A stretch of DNA of 60,059 nucleotides from Mycobacterium sp. GA-1841 (lineage in GTDB: Bacteria > Actinomycetota > Actinomycetes > Mycobacteriales > Mycobacteriaceae): contig NZ_MBEQ01000053.1 in NCBI RefSeq assembly GCF_001954135.1, positions 1 through 60,059 on the forward strand, read 5' to 3'. The notes under the pieces are model-generated. The model was not told the origin of the DNA and made no database searches. It worked only from the letters and a program-made list of their open reading frames with translations. A program made the position numbers and the translations under genes. Shown piece after piece: positions 33,328 to 41,952 of the stretch (positions are counted from its first letter, which is position 1; each line of letters starts with the position of its first letter).

Positions 33328-34767
33328 TTGGCGAGAATTCGCTGGTGGATCGGCCTGGCCTGCTGTGCGGTGCTGCTGGCGGGGTGCGGGGATGCCACGG
33401 TGATCGGCGGTCGGGCCACCTCGATGTTGTTCCTGCCCGACCGGGTCGGCGGCCTGCCGGTGACCGACGGCCACAGCGGTACCCGTCCTGACGCTCCCGC
33501 ACCGAAGCGTCATGCCGAGAACACCGACGGCGGCCAACTCGACGATCTGGCGCTGCTTGCGATCGACGACATCGAAGACTTCTGGTCGCAGAACTACAGC
33601 GGCGGCTCATTGCCAGGGACCTTCACTCCCGTGTCGCGAGTGGTGTCGTTCAACTCCGACGTATCCCCCGGCCTTGAGCTCTGCGGCGAAAGCACGGTCG
33701 GATTGACCAACGCCTTCTACTGCTTCAAGAGCGACGTGTTGGCCTGGGATCGCGGTGTGGCGATTCCTGTTGCCGCCCAATACTTCGGCCAGATGGGCGT
33801 GGTCGGGGTGATGGCCCATGAGTACGGCCACGCCGTCCAGCAACAGGCCCGCCTGGTCAACGAAAGCACGCCGGTACTGGTTGCCGAACAACAGGCCGAT
33901 TGCCTGGCCGGGGTGTACCTGCGGTGGGTGGCCGCGGGTAACTCCCCACGGTTCGAATTGAGCACGTCAGATGGGCTCAACCACGTTCTGGCCGGGCTCA
34001 TCTACATCCGCGATCCCCTGATGACGCGGCTGGACGCGACCCTGACCGGGAATGAACACGGCTCGGCACTCGACCGGGTCAGCGCGTTTCAGATCGGCTT
34101 CAGCGGCAATGTCGACCAGTGCGCGGCCATGGACTCCGAGGAGATCACGAAGCGCCGCGGCGACCTCCCCAAATTCCTCGACCTCTTCAGCGGCACGCAG
34201 CGTGGCGACAGCACCGTCACCGCCGATCTGCTGGACACGACGATGCAGTCCCTACGGCGTATCTACGCACCCACCGATCCCCCGAGCCTGAGCACCGAGC
34301 CTGCCCCGTGCCCCGATGCCGGCCCGTCCCCTCCGGCCTCCTACTGTCCGGCGACCAACACGATCGTGGTCGATCTGGACGGAATGAAAGCCCTGGGCGA
34401 GAGCAGGAATGAGAACGACGAGCGCGAGCTCCTCCAAGGCGACAACTCCGCGATCTCGGTGCTGACTTCTCGATACGCACTGGCGGTACAACACGAGAAA
34501 GGCCTGCCCCTCGATACGCCGGTGGCCGCCATGCGCACCGGCTGCCTGACCGGCGTCGGCCAGGCGAGAATGGCCGAACCCAATCAGCCGATCACGCTGT
34601 CGGCCGGGGACACCGACGAGGCGATCAGCGGCCTGCTGACCAACGGGCTGGCGGCCAGCGACGTCAACGGCAGGGTGTTGCCGGCCGGATTCACCCGGAT
34701 CCTGGCCTACCGCTCCGGCCTTCAAGGCGATGACACGCAGTGCTACCAACGGTTCCGTGAGCCATGA
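33328..34767 (+). CDS. Lipoprotein neutral zinc metallopeptidase, copy A
   Basis: A 479-residue exported lipoprotein. The signal peptide ends in the lipobox LLAGC (Cys about 21). VMAHEYGHAVQQQ is an HExxH zinc site (about 172-176), and VAEQQADCLAGVYLRW probably contains the third zinc ligand Glu and a Cys. Blocks such as TPVLVAEQQADCLAG and TNGLAASDVNG recur in the paralogue at 52981-54423. It resembles LpqM-type mycobacterial lipoprotein peptidases. The start is inferred to be TTG at 33328, eight bases after GGAAGG; no ATG or GTG is well placed. Protein substrate is unknown. Confidence 0.82.
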   Translation: MARIRWWIGLACCAVLLAGCGDATVIGGRATSMLFLPDRVGGLPVTDGHSGTRPDAPAPKRHAENTDGGQLDDLALLAIDDIEDFWSQNYSGGSLPGTFTPVSRVVSFNSDVSPGLELCGESTVGLTNAFYCFKSDVLAWDRGVAIPVAAQYFGQMGVVGVMAHEYGHAVQQQARLVNESTPVLVAEQQADCLAGVYLRWVAAGNSPRFELSTSDGLNHVLAGLIYIRDPLMTRLDATLTGNEHGSALDRVSAFQIGFSGNVDQCAAMDSEEITKRRGDLPKFLDLFSGTQRGDSTVTADLLDTTMQSLRRIYAPTDPPSLSTEPAPCPDAGPSPPASYCPATNTIVVDLDGMKALGESRNENDERELLQGDNSAISVLTSRYALAVQHEKGLPLDTPVAAMRTGCLTGVGQARMAEPNQPITLSAGDTDEAISGLLTNGLAASDVNGRVLPAGFTRILAYRSGLQGDDTQCYQRFREP

Positions 34768-34786
34768 GCCCGGTGAAGGAGAGCCG

Positions 34787-35311
34787 ATGAGCGGGCCCGA
34801 GCAGCCGTGGTGGGTGCGCCCGGGGGGCGCGCCGCCACCAGGCGCGAGCCGAGCGCGGCGGGCATGGACGCCGCCGCCGGGGCCTCCGCCGCCGCATCAG
34901 GCCCGACGCGCACCGGCACCGCGGCCCCCACGCCCGCCTCAGCCGCCTCCGCGCCCGCCGGTGCCGCCGCAACCGCGCTCGATCGACCGGCGACTTCTCC
35001 TCGGCGCCGTCGCCGTGGTGGTCGTCGCGGTGATCGGCGCGGCGCTGTGGGCCTGGAGCAGCGCCGACCGCAACGGCACCCACCTTGATGTCCGTCAGGC
35101 CGAGGCCGGCGTCGCCCAGATCCTGTCGGATCCGATCAACGGGTACGGGGCCAACCGCATCGCGGCGGTGGCCTGCAACAACGGCGACAATCCGGTCGTA
35201 CGCACAGGCGCGACGTTCGAATGTGCGGTGGAGATCAACTACACGCTGCGAAGGGTGATCGTCGAGTTCACCGACGACGACGGCACATACGCCGTGGACG
35301 GCCCGCGATAA
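34787..35311 (+). CDS. Proline-rich membrane protein with DUF4333-like domain
   Basis: A 174-residue protein. Residues about 1-60 are extremely Pro/Arg-rich, RRLLLGAVAVVVVAVIGAAL (about 66-85) is one membrane helix, and the C-terminal ~85 residues form a small exported domain. That domain has two Cys (VACNNGDNPV and FECAVEINY), as in mycobacterial DUF4333 proteins. Function is unknown; such proteins are likely cell-envelope components. The ATG at 34787 follows AAGGAGAG, 19 bases after the metallopeptidase stop, so the pair may be an operon. Confidence 0.8.
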   Translation: MSGPEQPWWVRPGGAPPPGASRARRAWTPPPGPPPPHQARRAPAPRPPRPPQPPPRPPVPPQPRSIDRRLLLGAVAVVVVAVIGAALWAWSSADRNGTHLDVRQAEAGVAQILSDPINGYGANRIAAVACNNGDNPVVRTGATFECAVEINYTLRRVIVEFTDDDGTYAVDGPR

Positions 35312-35413
35312 CCTTCGCCAAATGCGATCAAGATCACATTGACCCACGGCAGTGAGAACTGTCATCCCACTCCGGTTCCCTGGTTACTTAGCACCGCTAT
35401 TAGAGTCTGTGCT

Positions 35414-37237
35414 ATGGGTCGGGATGCCTTGGGTAACACTGCCGTTGAGTCCAACATTGGGGACTATGTCAACTCCGACGGCACCATCGTCGTGCCTGAC
35501 GGCATCACACTGACGTCGTTCCTCGATCAGAACCGGGCGAGGTTCGGCGAGGCACCGTCCTACCGCTTCGTGGACTACTCGTCGGATTCCGACGGCCGCG
35601 TGGTCGAACTCAGCTGGAACGCGCTGTGGACGCAGGTGCGCTCGGTGGGTGCCCGGCTGCAGCAGGTGACCGCTCCCGGCGACCGCGTGGCGATCCTCGC
35701 GCCCCAAGGTGTCGAGTACGTCTCGGCGTTCTTCGCCGCCGTCCACGCCGGCAACATCGCGGTGCCGCTGTTCGCGCCGAGCCTGGCCGGCCATGCCGAA
35801 CGGCTGGCCGCGGTGCTGAACGACGCCAAACCGACGGTGGTGTTGACGACGACCGCAGCATCCGAATCGGTACGCAGTTTCCTGCGCACGCTGCCGGCCA
35901 CCGAGCGGCCACGCATGATCGCCGTCGACGCGGTCCCGGATTCGCTCGCGCCGATGTTCACCGACGTGGCACGCGCCACCGACGACATCGCCTACCTGCA
36001 GTACACGTCCGGATCGACGCGTATCCCGGCCGGGGTGGAGATCACCCATCGCAACGTGTGCACCAACGTGCTGCAGATGATTTTGGCCGGCGATCTCGAG
36101 CTGGGTATCCGCGGCGTGAGCTGGCTGCCGCTGTACCACGACATGGGTCTGATCATGATCATGTTCCCGGCCCTGTGCGGCAACCACATCACCCTCATGG
36201 ACCCGATGGCGTTCGTGCGCCGGCCCTACCGCTGGATCAAGCGCCTCGCCGAGGAGTCCGCGACCGGGCCGACGCTGGCGGCCGCGCCGAACTTTGCCTT
36301 CGAGCTGTGCGCGCAACGCGGCCTGCCGCCAAAAGGCGAATCGATCGACCTGAGCAACGTCGTCACGCTGCTCAACGGATCCGAACCGGTGACCATGTCC
36401 TCGATCGAGGAATTCACGACGGCGTTCGCCCCGTACGGACTGCCTGCCACCACCGTCAAACCGTCCTATGGCATGGCCGAGGCAACACTGTCGGTGGCCA
36501 GCATCGCCCCGAACGAGACCGCCAGCGTCATCCATCTGGACCGCGAACAGCTCAATGCCGGGCACGCCGTCATCGTCGACGCGAACGCCGAGGGCGCCGT
36601 GGCACACGTGTCATGCGGCCGCGCGATCCCCAACCAATGGGTCGTGATCGCGGGCTCCGATGGCGGCGAGCGGGCCGACGGCGAGGTCGGAGAAATCTGG
36701 CTGCACGGCAACAACGTCGGCCGCGGCTACTTCGGCCGTCCCGACGAATCCCAACGAGTCTTCGGCAACAAGCTGCAGACCCGCCTCGAATCAGGCAGCC
36801 ACGCCGAGGGGGTGGGAGACGATGGATTGTGGTTGGCCACCGGCGATCTCGGGGTCTACCTCGACGGCCATCTGTACGTGACCGGCCGGATCAAAGACAT
36901 GATCATCATCGACGGCCGCAACCACTACCCCACCGACATCGAGACCACGGTCAGCCTGGCCTCGCGCGCGGTGCGCTCCGGCTACGTCGCCGCCTTCTCG
37001 GTGCCCGGTGAACGCGGTGAGGAGCTGGTGGTCGTGGCCGAACGGGCTGCGGGTGCCGGCCGCGCCGAACCCGGGCCGATCGTCGAGGCCATCCGATCAG
37101 CGGTGTCGCGTCACCATCAGGTACGGGTCTCCGATGTGCGCATGGTCGCCGCCGGCGTCATCCCCCGCACGACGAGCGGCAAACTGGCCCGGAATGCCTG
37201 CCGTGCTGAGTATTTGAGTGGGAAGTTCGACAAGTAG
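35414..37237 (+). CDS. Fatty acyl-AMP ligase (FAAL, FadD32-like)
   Basis: A 607-residue adenylate-forming enzyme similar along its length to mycobacterial FAALs. Shared segments are AYLQYTSGSTRIPAGVEITH (P-loop), WLPLYHDMGLI, VTLLNGSEPVTMS, VKPSYGMAEATLSVAS, TGDLGVYLDGHLYVTGRIKD and IPRTTSGKLARN (catalytic Lys). FAALs hold the acyl group as AMP ester and pass it to a carrier protein of a polyketide synthase or NRPS. None is encoded in the window, so this is an orphan. The ATG at 35414 has no clear ribosome site, so leaderless translation is possible. Confidence 0.87.
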   Translation: MGRDALGNTAVESNIGDYVNSDGTIVVPDGITLTSFLDQNRARFGEAPSYRFVDYSSDSDGRVVELSWNALWTQVRSVGARLQQVTAPGDRVAILAPQGVEYVSAFFAAVHAGNIAVPLFAPSLAGHAERLAAVLNDAKPTVVLTTTAASESVRSFLRTLPATERPRMIAVDAVPDSLAPMFTDVARATDDIAYLQYTSGSTRIPAGVEITHRNVCTNVLQMILAGDLELGIRGVSWLPLYHDMGLIMIMFPALCGNHITLMDPMAFVRRPYRWIKRLAEESATGPTLAAAPNFAFELCAQRGLPPKGESIDLSNVVTLLNGSEPVTMSSIEEFTTAFAPYGLPATTVKPSYGMAEATLSVASIAPNETASVIHLDREQLNAGHAVIVDANAEGAVAHVSCGRAIPNQWVVIAGSDGGERADGEVGEIWLHGNNVGRGYFGRPDESQRVFGNKLQTRLESGSHAEGVGDDGLWLATGDLGVYLDGHLYVTGRIKDMIIIDGRNHYPTDIETTVSLASRAVRSGYVAAFSVPGERGEELVVVAERAAGAGRAEPGPIVEAIRSAVSRHHQVRVSDVRMVAAGVIPRTTSGKLARNACRAEYLSGKFDK

Positions 37238-37293
37238 GGGTTGGTGTCGGGGCGGTTTGGTTCTCGCCGGCATGGCGCGATTGTGCGCCGAGA

Positions 37294-37662
37294 TCAACCC
37301 GCGGCCCACTCCTTCGCGGCCTCGAGTTCACCAAGCCCGAACACCTTGAGCTCACCGGGAACCATCCACGCAAAAGCATGTATGGCGTCGGCAACCCACT
37401 CCATGTCGGATACGACCGCGATTCGCTTGAACGCCGAGTGATGACGCAGCAATGAGCCGAGGCCGAGCTTCAAATCCTCGACAAGCCCACCCGGTCCAAA
37501 ACCCTCGTAATCCGGCGCGATGACCTCGACAATCCGGATCTCACCGCTGTTCAGCAACTCATCCATCGTCGGTCGGAACTCTTTGAGATCGTCCCCACGA
37601 ATGCGCCCGGCCACCCGAATCCCGAACACGCCGTTGGGCATATCAGGAAGGACATCGATCAT
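37294..37662 (-). CDS. SpoIIAA-like (STAS-fold) protein
   Basis: A 122-residue protein of the SpoIIAA-like family (PF11964). VFGIRVAGRIRGDDLKEF, the central LVEDLKLGLGSLLRH and FKRIAVVSDMEWVADAI are typical. The family has the STAS fold of anti-anti-sigma factors but lacks the usual phosphorylated Ser motif, and the cellular role is not established. The ATG at 37662 has AAGGAG upstream. It is divergent from the K+ channel gene across a palindrome-rich spacer. Confidence 0.85.
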   Translation of the reverse strand: MIDVLPDMPNGVFGIRVAGRIRGDDLKEFRPTMDELLNSGEIRIVEVIAPDYEGFGPGGLVEDLKLGLGSLLRHHSAFKRIAVVSDMEWVADAIHAFAWMVPGELKVFGLGELEAAKEWAAG

Positions 37663-37681
37663 CGGTTCTCCTTCCGACGTG

Positions 37682-37776
37682 AGTGATCACTTCACACCCA
37701 GTGTGCGCCGAGCCAGGCGCACTCGCGTAAGTAACGCTGTGGCGGTTTTGAGCGCCAACCCACGCCACAGCGTTAC
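37682..37776. repeat. Palindrome-rich divergent spacer
   Basis: Three inverted repeats lie in the 194-base spacer 37663-37856. AGTGATCACT (37682-37691) is a perfect 10-mer. GTGCGCC with GGCGCAC (37703-37709 and 37716-37722) makes a short stem. Perfect 14-base arms at 37731-37744 and 37763-37776, starting GTAACGCTG, form a larger one with an 18-base loop. They may be operators or a transcribed hairpin for either flanking gene. Confidence 0.6.
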
Positions 37777-37856
37777 CGACGCGACTGCGGCATGATGTGT
37801 GCCCGGAGACCGGCGTCATCCAAACGGATTGACGGGGTGGCCTGACGCTTCGCGCA

Positions 37857-38624
37857 GTGGTGCCGCACACTTTTGCGGTGACCATGCAGCAGCGCCTCGA
37901 CAGATGGGAGGCCCGCGCCGAGTGGCCGCTGGCCTCGGTGGCAGCGGTGTTCCTGGCCGCTTACTCGGTGGAGGTGCTGATCCAGCCCCACGGGTTGGCG
38001 GCCCGAATCGTCGAGCTCGCGACCCTGCTCACCTGGGCCGTGTTCACCGCGGACTATGTGGCCAGGCTGTATCTGGCCGACAACCGCATGCACTGGTTCC
38101 GCACCCACCTCGTGGACCTGGCGATCGTGGTCTTGCCGCTGCTGCGACCCTTGCGTCTGCTGCGTCTCATCGTGCTGATCGGCGTCATCCAGAAAGCCGT
38201 CGGACATGCGATCCGCGGCAAAGTCGTGCTGTACACGATCTCGGGCGCGGTCCTGCTGGTGTACGTCGCGTCGCTGGCCGTGCTGCAGGCCGAGCGTGGT
38301 CAGCCCGACGCACACATCACCGACTTCGGCGACGCGGTCTGGTGGGCGATCACCACCATCACCACGGTCGGCTACGGCGACATGTACCCGGTTACCACGA
38401 CCGGACGAGTCATCGCGGCGCTGTTGATGATCGGCGGGATCAGCCTGGTCGGTTCGATCACCGCGACGATCGCGTCGTGGATCGTGCAGAGCGTGGCCGT
38501 GGACGACGCTGCGTCCGCGGCCGTGACCGCCGCGCACATCAACGAGCTGCGTGCCGAGATCGCGTCGCTCCGCGAGGAATTGCGGCGGGTGCCGACAGCC
38601 GAAGACTCGGGAGCCGATCGCTGA
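37857..38624 (+). CDS. Voltage-gated-type potassium channel
   Basis: A 255-residue ion-transport-family protein. There are about four hydrophobic segments, then RPLRLLRLIVLIGVIQK, an S4-like helix with Arg every third position. The pore ITTITTVGYGDMYPVTT has the K+ selectivity filter TVGYGD, followed by the S6 helix and a C-terminal coiled coil (HINELRAEIASLREEL) suited to tetramer formation. No RCK domain is present. The start is uncertain: GTG at 37857 is used, but GTG 37878 or ATG 37884 are possible. Confidence 0.87.
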   Translation: MVPHTFAVTMQQRLDRWEARAEWPLASVAAVFLAAYSVEVLIQPHGLAARIVELATLLTWAVFTADYVARLYLADNRMHWFRTHLVDLAIVVLPLLRPLRLLRLIVLIGVIQKAVGHAIRGKVVLYTISGAVLLVYVASLAVLQAERGQPDAHITDFGDAVWWAITTITTVGYGDMYPVTTTGRVIAALLMIGGISLVGSITATIASWIVQSVAVDDAASAAVTAAHINELRAEIASLREELRRVPTAEDSGADR

Positions 38625-38634
38625 CCTTAAAGAG

Positions 38635-38717
38635 TGCGGGCGGTGGGATTCGAACCCACACGCTCTCTCGAGCACCGGCACCTAAAGCCGGCATGTCTGC
38701 CGTTCCATCACGCCCGC
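38635..38717 (-). tRNA. tRNA-Leu (anticodon UAG)
   Basis: On the minus strand the acceptor stem GCGGGCG pairs with CGCCCGC and is followed by discriminator A. The anticodon stem CCGGC/GCCGG encloses TTTAGGT, giving anticodon UAG. A long variable arm (GCTCGAGAGAGC) and the T-loop GGTTCGAATCC are present, as expected for tRNA-Leu. CCA is not encoded. It decodes CUA codons, which are rare in this GC-rich genome. Confidence 0.95.
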
Positions 38718-38807
38718 AAGGGTCCTGATCCTACCGGTCTGCAAGTGGCCGAGTCTGTCGGTGGCCATCAATATCGTCGAGGCATCGCCCGTCGAGAGGG
38801 GTGCGTC

Positions 38808-39415
38808 ATGCGGTCGGCAGACGAGTTCAACAAGGCTCAGGAGCTCATCACCGCTGGCATCAACGACTGCGAGATCGCTCGGCAAACGGGCATACCTCGT
38901 TCAACCGTGCGAGACTGGCGCAGCCAACCACCAAAGCGATTGCAGACATCGGCGTCGTCACCATGCGGCGTAGACCATGACTTCGGTGCGCTACCCATCT
39001 CCGCATATTCGTATGTCCTTGGCCTCTATCTGGGAGACGGCGACATATCGCGTAACAAACGGGTCTGGCGCTTGCGAATCACGCTCGACAAAAAGTATCC
39101 AGAAATAATCGACCAATGTCGCCGGGCAATCGAGTCGGTTATGCCTGGTCAACACGCAGGTCTCGTGGCCAAGCCACCGAGGACTTCGTGCGCGGCCTTA
39201 TCCACAGCGACGGCTGCCGAGTGGTCGCAAACGACCGCGGCGTCAAGAGCGTCCGTTACCACTTCACGAATCACTCAGAGGACATCCTCAACCTGTTCAC
39301 CGGCGCGCTGGACCATCTGGCCATCCCGTGGACACGTTCCACCAAGTACGTGGTCTCGATCTACCGCAAGGCCGCCACTGCTCGCCTCGATGAGTTCATC
39401 GGCCCCAAGATCTAG
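38808..39415 (+). pseudogene. Degraded LAGLIDADG-type endonuclease-like gene
   Basis: The first part (from ATG 38808) gives MRSADEFNKAQELITAGIND, a helix-turn-helix (IARQTGIPRSTVRDWRS) and LGLYLGDGDI, a LAGLIDADG-like motif. The frame then changes near 39160-39170, where GLV is followed out of frame. Coding resumes as QATEDFVRGLIHSDGCRVV, the second such motif, and runs to the stop at 39415. Compared with intact mycobacterial homologues as I recall them, about 50 residues between the halves are missing, so a deletion with frameshift has inactivated it. It lies about 90 bases from the tRNA-Leu gene. Confidence 0.8.
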
Positions 39416-39457
39416 TGCCGTGAGCTGGCCGGAAGCACCTCGCCGTACCATGGACGA

Positions 39458-39841
39458 ATGTCCACTACACGGCGTAGGAGACCAGCGCTCATCCTGCTGG
39501 TGATTCTCGGCGCCGCCGGCTGCCTGGCACTGGCCTGGTGGCAGTGGACGCGTTATGAATCGGCCTCGGGCACCTTCCAGAACCTGGGCTATGCGCTGCA
39601 GTGGCCGATGTTCGCCGGCTTCTGCTTCTACGCGTACTACAAGTTCGTCCGCTTCGAAGAAGCGCCGCCGGAGTCGCCGAAGGATGAGGTCACCGAGATC
39701 CCCGCGGGCTTGCTCCCGGAACGGCCCAGAGCGGCAGCCCACGATGACGGTGACCAGACGCTCGCCGAGTACAACGCCTACCTTGCCGAGCTGGCCAAGT
39801 CCGATGCCCAGCCCGAGAAGAAAGACAGGACCGACAGATGA
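39458..39841 (+). CDS. lprD: LprD-like membrane/lipoprotein
   Basis: A 127-residue small envelope protein corresponding by position and shape to M. tuberculosis Rv1343c (LprD). The N-terminus STTRRRRPALILLVILGAAGC has a basic stretch, a hydrophobic core and a possible lipobox (GAAGC). A second hydrophobic segment (QWPMFAGFCFYAYYKFV) suggests it may instead be a two-helix membrane protein. The C-terminus is acidic and soluble. Function is unknown. The stop overlaps the next ATG (ATGA). Confidence 0.8.
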   Translation: MSTTRRRRPALILLVILGAAGCLALAWWQWTRYESASGTFQNLGYALQWPMFAGFCFYAYYKFVRFEEAPPESPKDEVTEIPAGLLPERPRAAAHDDGDQTLAEYNAYLAELAKSDAQPEKKDRTDR

Positions 39842-40179
39842 CCGAACCGCAGGCCGTCACCACGCCCAAGGAGACCATCCGCAAGGCGTTGTTGGGCTAC
39901 CGCGTGCTGGCGTGGACGACCGGTCTCTGGCTCATCGCGCTGTGCTACGAGATGGTGCTCAAGTACATCGTGCAGGTGGACAACCCGCCGGGCTGGATCG
40001 GCGTCGTGCACGGCTGGGTGTACTTCATCTACCTGCTGTTCACGGCCAACCTCGCCGTCAAGATCCGCTGGCCCATCGGCAAGACCATCGGCGTCCTGCT
40101 GGCCGGCACGATCCCGCTGGTCGGCATCATCGCCGAGCACTTCAACACGCGCGACATCAAGGAACGCTTCGGCATTTAA
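39838..40179 (+). CDS. DUF3817 membrane protein (Rv1342c-like)
   Basis: A 113-residue integral membrane protein of the DUF3817 family. It has about three hydrophobic segments: YRVLAWTTGLWLIALCY, GWVYFIYLLFTANLAV and TIGVLLAGTIPLVGIIAEH. It matches the neighbour order of Rv1343c/Rv1342c in M. tuberculosis and is translationally coupled to the LprD-like gene. No biochemical role is known to me. Its stop overlaps the convergent MarR stop by a few bases. Confidence 0.82.
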   Translation: MTEPQAVTTPKETIRKALLGYRVLAWTTGLWLIALCYEMVLKYIVQVDNPPGWIGVVHGWVYFIYLLFTANLAVKIRWPIGKTIGVLLAGTIPLVGIIAEHFNTRDIKERFGI

Positions 40180-40643
40180 GGCTCAGCCGGCTGCCCCATC
40201 GACGCGAGCCGCAGAAGCAGCGGCCCGGCTTTGACCAACGTCGCGACCTCGTCCTCGGTCATCGCCGCCAGCTGATCGCGAACCCCGGCGGTCCACGCCG
40301 CGTCGATCATCTTCTTGTGCTCGGCAGCCCTGGCGGTCAGGTGCAACCGAATGCAGCGCCGGTCGCGTGCGTCGGGCACGCGGTCAACCAAGCCACGCTC
40401 CACCAGTTTTCGCACCGTCGTACTGACGTTGCTGGGCTGCAGACCCAGGGCGTGAGCCACCTCGGACACACTGATACCGGGATGATCGCCGACCGTGCGG
40501 ATCACTTCGAACTCTGAGTGCGGCAACGGTTCCAGCCCCACCTGTTTTTCACCGAAGCGCCGCAACGACCAGGCAAGTGTGCGCACCGCGGTGGCGATGT
40601 CATGCACATCACGCGTCGCTTTGGGTACTCGAGGCGGCGTCAC
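40176..40643 (-). CDS. MarR-family transcriptional regulator
   Basis: A 155-residue MarR protein. SVSEVAHALGLQPSNVSTTVRKLVERGLV is the winged helix region (within about 58-86), followed by the wing DRVPDARDRRCIRLHLT. MarR dimers repress adjacent efflux genes and are released by drugs, phenolics or oxidants. It is divergent from the Bcr/CflA transporter with a palindrome between them. This pair interrupts the mycobacterial gene order between Rv1342c and Rv1341 homologues, so it is an insertion. Confidence 0.88.
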   Translation of the reverse strand: MTPPRVPKATRDVHDIATAVRTLAWSLRRFGEKQVGLEPLPHSEFEVIRTVGDHPGISVSEVAHALGLQPSNVSTTVRKLVERGLVDRVPDARDRRCIRLHLTARAAEHKKMIDAAWTAGVRDQLAAMTEDEVATLVKAGPLLLRLASMGQPAEP

Positions 40644-40658
40644 ATCGGCTATATTACC

Positions 40659-40670
40659 TATAAATTTATA
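40659..40670. promoter_or_regulatory. Probable MarR operator
   Basis: TATAAATTTATA is a perfect 12-base AT palindrome, extended by ACC and ACC-type flanks (ACCTATAAATTTATACC). It sits in the 47-base spacer between the divergent MarR and efflux genes and close to both starts, as expected for an autoregulated MarR site. Such AT-rich sequence stands out in this genome. Confidence 0.72.
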
Positions 40671-40690
40671 CCTAAACCGTTAAGGCGTGA

Positions 40691-41914
40691 ATGAGCACTC
40701 GAACGATCAATAACCCGACCCAGGCGCCGGCCCTGCCCATGAGTTGGCTCGGTGTCCTTGCCCTGCTTACCGCCGTCGCACCGCTGTCGATCGACATGTA
40801 CCTGCCGGCCTTCCCGGCGATGGCCGATGAGTTCGGGACCTCCGCGTCGGCCATCCAGTTCACGCTGACGTCGTTCATGATCGGGCTGGCCAGCGGGCAG
40901 TTGATCATCGGTCCGCTCTCCGACCGGTTCGGCCGACGGCCGTTGATGCTCGCCGGCACGTTGGTGTGCGTACTGGCCGGAATCGCGTGTGCCCTGGCAC
41001 CAAATATCGCCCTGCTGACGGCTTTTCGCTTCGTGCAGGGTTTCAGCGGAGCGGCCGGTGTGGTGCTGAGCCGAGCCGTGGTCGCCGATCGCGCACACGG
41101 CGCGGTAGCCGCGCGGGCCTTCAGTTTGATGATGATCATCAACGGCGCCGCCCCGGTGCTCGCACCCCTGATCGGCGGATCACTGATGGGTGTGATCGGT
41201 TGGCGTGGCGTCTTCTGGATTCTCACCGGGCTCGCCGCGGCGATGTTCATCGGGGTCGCCCTCGTGCTGCCCGAAACCCACCCAAAAGACAACCGCAACA
41301 CCGGCGGCGTCGCCGCGATGTTGCGTGACGCCCGATCCGTGCTGACCAATCGCGGGTACATCGGCTACACGCTGGCCTTCGCATTCGGGTTCACCGTGAT
41401 GTTCGCCTACATCTCGGCGTCGCCGTTCGTGCTCCAGAATGTGCTCGGGCTCTCGCCGCTGCACTACTCCTTCGCGTTCGCCGCCAACGCGGCGGGCATC
41501 GTGATCGTGAATGCCGTGAACGCCAGGATCGTGGGCCGGTTCGGTCAGCGTCGCCTGATGCACCTGGGCATCGGTCTGCTCGTGCTGCTCTCGGCACTGT
41601 TGGTGATCGACGCACTGCTCGGCCCGGTGTTGTGGGCATCTCTGGTGCTGCTGTGGGGCGCCGTCGCCAGCCTCGGCCTGGTCGCTGCCAATGCGACGTC
41701 ATTGGCGCTCGACGAAGTTCGCCACGCCGCCGGCACCGGTTCCGCGGTGCTGGGCGCCCTGCAGTTCGGCCTGGCCGCAGTGGTGTCGCCGATCGTAGGG
41801 CTCGGCGGTGATCACACCGCACTGCCCATGGCGGTGGCCATGGTGGTCAGTGCCGTCGTCGCCGCGGCGGCGCTGCTGCTGACCCGTCGGAGTGCGGCCT
41901 ACGCCACCGCTTGA
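40691..41914 (+). CDS. Bcr/CflA-family MFS multidrug efflux transporter
   Basis: A 407-residue, 12-helix transporter. TAVAPLSIDMYLPAFPAMAD is the first-helix signature of the Bcr/CflA family, GPLSDRFGRRPLMLAG is the MFS loop 2-3 motif and RFVQGFSGAAGVVLSRAVV follows. It would expel drugs or toxic metabolites using the proton gradient. The ATG at 40691 has a weak AAGG site. It is controlled in all likelihood by the divergent MarR protein. A repeat-rich terminator region follows. Confidence 0.88.
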   Translation: MSTRTINNPTQAPALPMSWLGVLALLTAVAPLSIDMYLPAFPAMADEFGTSASAIQFTLTSFMIGLASGQLIIGPLSDRFGRRPLMLAGTLVCVLAGIACALAPNIALLTAFRFVQGFSGAAGVVLSRAVVADRAHGAVAARAFSLMMIINGAAPVLAPLIGGSLMGVIGWRGVFWILTGLAAAMFIGVALVLPETHPKDNRNTGGVAAMLRDARSVLTNRGYIGYTLAFAFGFTVMFAYISASPFVLQNVLGLSPLHYSFAFAANAAGIVIVNAVNARIVGRFGQRRLMHLGIGLLVLLSALLVIDALLGPVLWASLVLLWGAVASLGLVAANATSLALDEVRHAAGTGSAVLGALQFGLAAVVSPIVGLGGDHTALPMAVAMVVSAVVAAAALLLTRRSAAYATA

Positions 41915-41952
41915 CACTGCCTGCGCCCGCCGTCGTCACTTGACCGACCGCG

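Noticed and set aside
33330..33337. GAGAAT sequences inside coding regions, such as those near 33332 and 34566
   Set aside because: They lack the second arm and lie within genes outside the island; counted as chance.
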